Shown here: in pieces, positions 6,224 through 11,064 of the stretch
Layout: each line of letters starts with the position of its first letter
Numbering within the stretch: position 1 is the first letter of the stretch
Notes under the pieces: generated by a model
What the model saw: the letters and a program-made list of their open reading frames with translations, nothing else
What the model was told of the DNA's origin: nothing
Database searches by the model: none
Program-made: the position numbers and the translations under genes
From: Anaerolineales bacterium
GTDB taxonomy: Bacteria > Chloroflexota > Anaerolineae > Anaerolineales > Villigracilaceae
DNA length: 11,064 nt
Direction of reading: 5' to 3'
NCBI GenBank assembly: GCA_025056515.1
Contig: JANWWB010000135.1
Coordinates: 1 to 11,064 of the forward strand

Positions 6224-6537
6224 GAGCGGCTCCAAAACTAACCGAATCGTAGCATGGAAAAGAGAGAATCTCTGAACACGCAACAGAAAGGATGCGCAAA
6301 ACGAGAGGTTGTGGAACACCAAGGATGTCAGGGTTGAGTGCTGGAATGTTTGTCGCAGAGTTAGATGAGAATTCAGGCTATTTGGGTATTTGCTTGGTAG
6401 GAACTTTTCTTTCTCTGCTGGCGTCTATATGTAATGTATCCAGGCTAGATACCTAACGCCTTTCTTAGTCATACCCGCCGGGTGACTGACGTCCTCGGCT
6501 CATGGTTTGGGCGCCGAAGCAGGCTGATTTGGGGCGT

Positions 6538-6557
6538 AAGCCGCTTTTGGGCGGCTT
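6538..6557 (+). terminator. Terminator-like hairpin
   Basis: AAGCCGC (6538-6544) pairs perfectly with GCGGCTT (6551-6557) around TTTTGG. The bases after it (CTCAAGC) are not T-rich, so it may be a weak or factor-assisted terminator of the ATPase-phosphoesterase unit, or simply a stable hairpin. Confidence 0.3.
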
Positions 6558-6626
6558 CTCAAGCTCTTGGCCAGAGAAATCACCCTTAGCAACGGCAACA
6601 AGGATTGTTCTCTCCAAACGGTTAGG

Positions 6627-6660
6627 TTGGTCATTGCAAGAGACTTCCGAGAAACTTTCA
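6627..6660. repeat. Possible degenerate copy of a dispersed GTCATTGC-type repeat
   Basis: The segment begins GGTTGGTCATTGCAAGAG and continues through TTCCGAGAAACTTTC. This recalls the widespread intergenic repeat whose core reads GTCATTGCGAG and ends near GAAGCAATCTC, and whose reverse-strand translation typically contains 'LLAMT' (here SLAMTN). The match is from memory and imperfect. Confidence 0.25.
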
Positions 6661-6808
6661 GACAAGGATGTCTTGAAGAGTTTTGTGACCTAGCTATGCT
6701 GGAAGGCGCTTTGACGATCATGCTTATAGTATCTTGCGCACAGATCGGTTTGCTTGCTTCGTGTCACAAGTGTTGTGTTTTCTCAATCTACTTCTGAGAA
6801 GAGATTCG

Positions 6809-7579
6809 ATGACAGAAACTACTCCAACCGTCCTTTCCTCAGCCTCCAGGCCCCTTAAGCGGCTGGTTCGCTTCCTATTTTTCCCTCGGCATGAGTTTGC
6901 GCAGCTGGCGGAACAGGAAAGGCTATCCTGGGTGGCGCCGATGCTGACTTTGAGCTTGACGCTCCTCCTAACTGTGTTGGTGAGCGGTTTGCTGCGCGCC
7001 CGCGCAGCGGCTATGGGCGAAATGCCCCTACCACCTGGCTGGGAGTGGTGGACCCCCGAAATGCAAAAGAATTACAAGCAGGCGATGCAAGCAATGCAAA
7101 GTCCTGTGTTTCTGTATGTCATCCCGGCAGTTGTAAACCTAGCAGGTTTGTGGTTGGGATGGAGCATTCTAAGCGGCTTCTTGCATTTGGCCTCTACTCT
7201 CCTAGGCGGCCGCAGCCATATGGCTTCGGCGCTGGTCATCGTGGCCTGGGCCAGCTTGCCTCTTGCATTGCGTGACTTGCTTCGCGTCGGATATATGCTG
7301 AGCGTTGGGCATACCATCACCAGTCCCGGGCTTTCGGGATTTGTGACCAGCACAAGCGGTGGCGCGCTGTTCTTGGCCGGTTTGCTGGAACAGGTTGATA
7401 TTTTCTTAATTTGGCGCGCTGTGTTGCTTGTTTTCGGCTTCCAACGGCTGGATGGTCTTTCAACCGGAAAAGCCATTACCGCAACCTTGGTTGTCCTGGC
7501 CCTAGCGCTGACAGCACAGGCCGGCTTAGGAGCGCTTTTGACCAGCCTGAGTGGTATGATCATTAATCAGCCATTCTGA
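6809..7579 (+). CDS. Yip1-family-like multi-span membrane protein
   Basis: The product has 256 residues from the ATG at 6809, which follows a purine-rich GAGAAGAGA. Upstream in-frame codons back to 6734 lack a better site. A short cytoplasmic start leads to a FFPRHEF motif (24-30), similar to the 'P...F' entry motif of Yip1 domain proteins. About five hydrophobic helices follow (near 43-63, 99-128, 138-158, 185-212 and 222-247). Between the first two is a polar loop with WEWWTPEMQ and a QAMQAMQ repeat. Bacterial Yip1-like proteins are poorly characterised membrane proteins often found next to ABC genes. Only 6 bases separate its stop from the ABC ATPase start, so translational coupling is likely. 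It could be an accessory subunit of the transporter encoded downstream. The family assignment rests on overall shape and motif and is moderately sure. Confidence 0.75.
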   Translation: MTETTPTVLSSASRPLKRLVRFLFFPRHEFAQLAEQERLSWVAPMLTLSLTLLLTVLVSGLLRARAAAMGEMPLPPGWEWWTPEMQKNYKQAMQAMQSPVFLYVIPAVVNLAGLWLGWSILSGFLHLASTLLGGRSHMASALVIVAWASLPLALRDLLRVGYMLSVGHTITSPGLSGFVTSTSGGALFLAGLLEQVDIFLIWRAVLLVFGFQRLDGLSTGKAITATLVVLALALTAQAGLGALLTSLSGMIINQPF

Positions 7580-7585
7580 AGCAGT

Positions 7586-8299
7586 ATGGACGCTCCCTTG
7601 ATCCGCGCGCACAGCCTTTCAAAGCACTATCCCATGGGGCAAACCTTGGTTCGTGCGTTGGATGGCGTGGATGTAGATATTCCGCCTCGCTCGTTCACAG
7701 TGGTCATGGGACCATCTGGTTCTGGAAAAAGCACGCTGCTTCATCTCATCGGTGGCCTTGACCGGCCGACTTCTGGCTTGCTCGAGGTGAACGGGCAACG
7801 CTTGGAGGCGCTCGATGAGAACCACTTGGCGCTCTTCCGTCGCCAAACGGTAGGATTTATCTTTCAGGCATTCAACTTGATTCAGAGTATGAGCGCCCTG
7901 GAAAACGTAGCATTCCCGATGCAATTCGCCGGGGTTGCCTCGGCGGAACGGCGGCGACGCGCTCTAGCGTTGTTGGAACGGGTTGGCTTAGCCGAGCGCG
8001 CTCATCATCGTCCAAATGAACTTTCCGGTGGCGAGCAGCAGCGTGTTGCAATTGCGCGTGCTTTGGTCAACGACCCACTTCTGATTCTGGCCGATGAACC
8101 GACGGGGAACTTGGATACTGCCTCAGGCGCCGGTATTATGCAATTGCTCTTTGAGTTGTACCGCTCCGGTCGGACAGTATTGGTCGTGACGCACGATCCG
8201 CGCATGACGCGCTTTGCCACTCACAGGCTGTTCTTGCTAGATGGCAAGATCGTTAGCGAATCGGAATATCAGGCGGCTGTGATGCAGCCTGCTCTTTAG
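7586..8299 (+). CDS. ABC transporter ATP-binding protein, LolD/MacB type
   Basis: This is a cytoplasmic ATPase subunit of 237 residues with every ABC motif in place: Walker A GPSGSGKST (42-50), Q-loop Q94 in FIFQAFNL, signature LSGGE (146-150), Walker B LLILADEP with catalytic E171, the D-loop in NLD, and H-loop H203 (VTHD). The PTSG, FIFQAFNLI and ADEPTGNLD stretches are typical of the LolD/MacB/FtsE branch (ABC type VII), whose members drive periplasmic conformational work or lipoprotein and macrolide export. Its partner is almost certainly the MacB/FtsX-like permease at 10051. The start follows the Yip1-like gene stop by 6 bases with only a weak GAAG, so initiation probably depends on translation of the preceding gene. 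Confidence 0.95.
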   Translation: MDAPLIRAHSLSKHYPMGQTLVRALDGVDVDIPPRSFTVVMGPSGSGKSTLLHLIGGLDRPTSGLLEVNGQRLEALDENHLALFRRQTVGFIFQAFNLIQSMSALENVAFPMQFAGVASAERRRRALALLERVGLAERAHHRPNELSGGEQQRVAIARALVNDPLLILADEPTGNLDTASGAGIMQLLFELYRSGRTVLVVTHDPRMTRFATHRLFLLDGKIVSESEYQAAVMQPAL

Positions 8300-8344
8300 A
8301 ACGGCTAGGGGCCGGTAACTTTCTTGTGAAAGGCAAACAAGGAC

Positions 8345-10018
8345 ATGAAAAACAAACTTGCGCTGGTTGTTCTTTTAAGCGGTATGCTCTTGCTCTCCTT
8401 GGCGACTCCCTTGTCGGCACAAGCGGCCCTGACGGTGGCATCGGTCAGCCCCATGACAGTGGTCAACAGCGCTTCGACAACGATTACCGTCACGGGTACC
8501 GATTTCACACCTGCGGCGATCGTGAGACTCGATGCAAACATTTTGCCGACCACCTATGTAAGCGCTACTACGCTAACGGCGGTTGTCCCGGCGGGATTTG
8601 CCCCGGGGGTGTATGATGTGAGTGTTGATGTGCCAGGCGTCGGGTCGGCAACGCTCATGGACGCTCTGACGGTACAAGCACCGCCTGCAACGCCGACCCC
8701 TTTCGCCCGCCCACAGGTTGTGATTGATTCCTATTCAACCAATAGCGGCGCAATCGTTACAGGACAGGAGTTTGTCCTTTCGGTCAGCCTGGATAACGCC
8801 GGCGGCTCAACCGCTTATGGCATTCAGGTCACGTTCACTTCGCCGGATTTGCTCATGCTTCGCAATGGCGGTGTGATTGCGGCGGGCAATCTGGGTGTGG
8901 TGGGCAAGGTCGACCTGAGTCAGGCGATGATCGCTGTTTCCTCCTTGACCGGCAAGAGCCTGGTCATAGTAGAGATGAACGTCATTTACTATGATCAGGG
9001 CGGGACCTCCTACTCGGAGAAGTTTACCTTATATTTGCCGGTTGCCCAGCGCGGTGGGGGAGGTGGCGGCGCGCCGGTGCGCACTCCTACGCCAACCATG
9101 ACGCGCTATTCTCGCCTTGTCATCACCACTTACCGAACGGATGTGGAGACACTCCAACCGGGGACCAGGTTTCGCCTCTTGTTGACTGTTGAAAATGTCG
9201 GAACGCTGGGAGCGCGAGATATTACGATGGTGGTGGGCGGTGTGGGGAGCAGCAGCGGTACACCGTCGCCAGGGGTTTCAGCCGGAGGTGGCGAGTTTAA
9301 CAACTTTGCTCCGGTTGGTACTTCGAACGTCAAGGTGCTCGGCAATCTGGAGGCGGGCGGAAAACTTGAAGCCGGACAAGATTTGATTGTCAATGTCAGC
9401 ACCAATCCCGGCGCGTACCCGATGAAGATTTCGTTTCTTTATACCAATGCCAACGGCATTCCGGTCGTTGAAGAGCAGGTGATCACCTTGTTGGTCTATC
9501 GCCTGCCGCAGGTGGAGATTGGCTTCTATCAACCGCTGGATACTTTCTATGTCGGCCAGCCTGGTTTGCTCCCGATTCAAGTCATTAATCAGGGAAAGCA
9601 TTCTTGCATCTTGGGCATGATGAAAGTGACCACGACCGCCGGCACGGTTGAGAACGGTCAAGCGATGGTTGGCGCGCTTGAGACGGGCGGCTATTTTCCG
9701 TTGGATGCTCTCTTTACCCCTGAAATTGCCGGTCTTGCCCAGTTGACCGTAACGGTAGGATATCTCGATGACTTCAATCAGCTGCGCCAGGTTACGCAGA
9801 CGCTCACAGTAGAAGTGCTCGAATCACCTTCAAACTTGGCCCCAGCGCCAGAGGAAGACGTTGAACTGCTCCCTACCCCTTCAGAGGAGACATTCTGGCA
9901 GAAAGTATGGCGCTTCCTTCTGGGCTTGCTTGGCCTAGATAGCGGTGTCCGTACGCCGACCCCTGTGCCTGAAGTGCCTGTGCCGTTGCCTTCCGGTTCG
10001 CGCAGCGGCAAAGGGTAA
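8345..10018 (+). CDS. Secreted multidomain protein with IPT/TIG and CARDB-like domains
   Basis: The 557-residue product begins with a Sec signal peptide (residues 1-26, basic KNK, hydrophobic core, AQA cleavage motif). Residues 28-110 form an IPT/TIG immunoglobulin-like domain (VSPMTVVNSASTTITVTG start, PGVYDVSV near 87-94). Three CARDB-like beta-sandwich domains follow (about 123-232, 256-385 and 388-491). They are recognisable by the repeated 'L.V.N.G' pattern (SLDNAGGSTAYGI, LTVENVGTLGARDI, IQVINQGKH). The domains are separated by TPTP and Gly-rich linkers (six Gly at 237-242). The C-terminus has an acidic Pro-rich stretch, a short amphipathic segment (FWQKVWRFLLGLLGL, 517-531) and a second TPTP tail. 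There is no LPXTG. The position between the ABC ATPase and the permease makes it a probable extracytoplasmic partner of the transporter. The start has AAAGG 11 bases upstream. Confidence 0.82.
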   Translation: MKNKLALVVLLSGMLLLSLATPLSAQAALTVASVSPMTVVNSASTTITVTGTDFTPAAIVRLDANILPTTYVSATTLTAVVPAGFAPGVYDVSVDVPGVGSATLMDALTVQAPPATPTPFARPQVVIDSYSTNSGAIVTGQEFVLSVSLDNAGGSTAYGIQVTFTSPDLLMLRNGGVIAAGNLGVVGKVDLSQAMIAVSSLTGKSLVIVEMNVIYYDQGGTSYSEKFTLYLPVAQRGGGGGGAPVRTPTPTMTRYSRLVITTYRTDVETLQPGTRFRLLLTVENVGTLGARDITMVVGGVGSSSGTPSPGVSAGGGEFNNFAPVGTSNVKVLGNLEAGGKLEAGQDLIVNVSTNPGAYPMKISFLYTNANGIPVVEEQVITLLVYRLPQVEIGFYQPLDTFYVGQPGLLPIQVINQGKHSCILGMMKVTTTAGTVENGQAMVGALETGGYFPLDALFTPEIAGLAQLTVTVGYLDDFNQLRQVTQTLTVEVLESPSNLAPAPEEDVELLPTPSEETFWQKVWRFLLGLLGLDSGVRTPTPVPEVPVPLPSGSRSGKG

Positions 10019-10036
10019 AACCCAGGGCTGCAGAGA

Positions 10037-10053
10037 ATGAGTTGACACTCATG
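10037..10053 (+). promoter_or_regulatory. Inverted repeat over the permease start codon
   Basis: ATGAGT (10037-10042) and ACTCAT (10047-10052) form a perfect 6-bp stem with loop TGAC; the right arm covers the first two bases of the permease ATG. The left arm also begins a two-codon frame ATG-AGT-TGA. Only a weak AGAG lies upstream. Translation of the preceding gene could open the hairpin, giving coupling. This is structural inference. Confidence 0.4.
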
Positions 10054-11064
10054 CAATTCCTTGACCTGCTGCGCCTGATTTCCGCTAATCTTGGTCGTCG
10101 TAAGGGGCGCGTTGTCCTAACGGCGATTGGTGTCGTGATTGGGACCGCCGCAGTGGTGATCCTGGTCTCCCTGGCCATCGGCTTGCAGAAGAACGCTAAT
10201 GAGCAATTGTATGGGATTGGCGACCTGACCATGATTCAGGTCTCACCCACCTATAGCGGTGAAGGGGTGTATGTAGTTGGCCCGGGGGGTGGGGGAGGCA
10301 GTGGAGGGGGCGGGGACAAAGGGCCGGATCAACCGCCCGAACAAAAATTGCTTACCAATCGAGCGTTGCAGGAGCTACGCTCCATTCCCGGCGTTGTAGC
10401 GGTCATCCCGCGCGAGTATCTCTGGGGCAGCGCCGTCTTGAAGTTCAAACGACTGGAGGCGTATGTCGGAATCATGGGGGTTGGGGTCGAGGACCTGGCT
10501 GAGATGGGCTTGCAGGCACAGCAGGGGGTGTTGACCCTGGAGCGAGGAACCGTTATTGTCGGTCCGCAGGTCGCCCGGAATTTCTATAATCCTTATCTGC
10601 GTCCAGGCCAGGAACCGCCTCCGCCTCCTGACTTATATGGAAAAACGCTCACAATCGTGCTTTCGAAATGGGACCAACAGGGCAATGAGATTCGCAAGAC
10701 TATCAATGTGCGCGTGGTGGGTATTTTGACCGAAACGATGGGCGAGACCGATTGGTCGGTCCTCATGCCTTTGGACGATGTCAAGCGGTTCAACGAGTGG
10801 TTTAGCGGGCAAAGGATTAGTTACGATAAAACCGGTTACAGTATGGTGCTGGTGAAGGTGGATGCTGTAGAGCATGTTCTAGAGGTCAACAATCGAATTG
10901 TCGAGATGGGGTTTCAGGCGTATACGCCGCTATCGGTTGTGCAAGGTATCAATAATTTCTATCTCATCTTGCAATTTATCTTTGGCGGGGTAGGGGCGAT
11001 TGCTCTCTTGGTAGCGGCTATTGGCATTGCTAATACGATGACCATGGCTATTTTGGAGCGGACG
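10051..11064 (+). CDS. MacB/FtsX-type ABC transporter permease, N-terminal part
   Basis: The 338 residues visible end at the window edge in frame, so the gene is partial at its 3' end. A cytoplasmic MQFLDLLRLISANLGRRKGR start leads to the first helix (about 21-45, VLTAIGVVIGTAAVVILVS), as in MacB permeases. A large extracytoplasmic MacB_PCD-like domain (about 46-300) follows and contains NPY and VVGILTET-type elements. From about 303 the FtsX core helix begins, with GGVGAIALLVAAIGIANTM and ILERT, matching the 'GGIGVMNIML..V.ERT' signature of MacB. Residues 77-88 are a Gly-rich insertion (GPGGGGGSGGGG) and 189-193 a run of five Pro, both in the extracytoplasmic domain. It pairs with the ABC ATPase at 7586, and the secreted CARDB-like gene ends 32 bases before its start. 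A periplasmic-work function like that of MacB or LolCE is probable; the substrate is unknown. Confidence 0.92.
   Translation, partial: MQFLDLLRLISANLGRRKGRVVLTAIGVVIGTAAVVILVSLAIGLQKNANEQLYGIGDLTMIQVSPTYSGEGVYVVGPGGGGGSGGGGDKGPDQPPEQKLLTNRALQELRSIPGVVAVIPREYLWGSAVLKFKRLEAYVGIMGVGVEDLAEMGLQAQQGVLTLERGTVIVGPQVARNFYNPYLRPGQEPPPPPDLYGKTLTIVLSKWDQQGNEIRKTINVRVVGILTETMGETDWSVLMPLDDVKRFNEWFSGQRISYDKTGYSMVLVKVDAVEHVLEVNNRIVEMGFQAYTPLSVVQGINNFYLILQFIFGGVGAIALLVAAIGIANTMTMAILERT
10284..10315 (+). other. G-rich tract with quadruplex-forming pattern inside the permease gene
   Basis: The coding strand has G runs at 10284-10289 (6), 10291-10295 (5), 10306-10310 (5) and 10312-10315 (4), separated by 1, 10 and 1 bases. 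This fits a G-quadruplex pattern of four tracts of at least four G. It encodes the Gly-rich loop of the permease, so it may be only a codon consequence of that loop. Confidence 0.45.

Larger units (their letters stand above)
6224..6808. other. 585-bp intergenic region without a convincing gene
   Basis: No frame here has family-like protein sequence. Small structures are visible: GGAGC-G-GCTCC at 6223-6233, AGAGA-GAA-TCTCT at 6261-6273, TCGGC/GCCGA at 6495-6499/6513-6517, and AAGCCGC/GCGGCTT at 6538-6557. The last is a terminator-like 7-bp hairpin but lacks a following T run. A 54-codon frame at 6292-6456 has a hydrophobic stretch but poor start signals. The part around 6627-6660 resembles a degenerate dispersed repeat. 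The promoter of the downstream four-gene cluster should lie here; I see a TATAGT at 6725-6730 but no matching -35. Confidence 0.6.

Noticed and set aside
5723..6322. 199-codon minus-strand frame over the phosphoesterase gene
   Set aside because: It overlaps the conserved catalytic half of the plus-strand gene and has low-complexity, non-domain-like sequence.
6470..6600. Possible riboswitch in the G-rich, hairpin-containing part of the 585-bp spacer
   Set aside because: I compared it with remembered cores of c-di-GMP, cobalamin, SAM and fluoride classes and found no match; only simple hairpins remain.
6320..6672. Direct repeat of the 10-mer CAAGGATGTC (6320-6329 and 6663-6672)
   Set aside because: A single 10-base match in several hundred bases, without flanking similarity, is not convincing as an attachment site or target duplication.

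Overview
The window looks like chromosomal DNA from a moderate-GC bacterium, most likely a Chloroflexota member near Anaerolineae. This taxonomic guess is inference from three things: a secreted IPT/CARDB-type protein with Thr/Pro-rich 'TPTP' spacers beside a MacB-like permease, a GlgC of the cyanobacterial/Chloroflexota style, and a YchF variant with a 'PQSGKT' P-loop. No phage, transposase, CRISPR array or rRNA is visible.

Left part (1-1893). A divergent ychF start lies on the minus strand. On the plus strand follow a tRNA-Leu(CAA), a yybP-ykoY manganese riboswitch with its own intrinsic terminator, a 37-residue single-span membrane protein, and glgC (ADP-glucose pyrophosphorylase). The riboswitch is the most striking element. 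Its closing stem shares bases with the terminator, so metal binding should turn downstream expression on, and the first reading frame after it is the tiny membrane protein.

Middle part (1894-6808). A P2-type cation ATPase of the SERCA class keeps all the key Ca2+-site carboxylates and amides I can align from memory. A membrane-anchored calcineurin-like phosphoesterase follows, in which the usual GNHD metal-site motif reads GSVD. A 15-bp hairpin fills the junction between these two genes. A 585-bp stretch without a convincing gene comes next.

Right part (6809-11064). Four tightly packed plus-strand genes form an apparent operon: a Yip1-like membrane protein, a LolD/MacB-type ABC ATPase, a secreted multidomain adhesin-like protein (IPT/TIG plus CARDB-like domains), and a MacB/FtsX-type permease that runs off the window end. 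Together they suggest an ABC 'mechanotransmission' or export complex with a dedicated extracytoplasmic partner and an extra membrane subunit. The substrate cannot be told from sequence.

The best candidates for something undescribed are the Mn2+ riboswitch driving a 37-aa membrane protein (possibly extending to glgC and the cation ATPase) and the Yip1/ABC/CARDB/MacB module.
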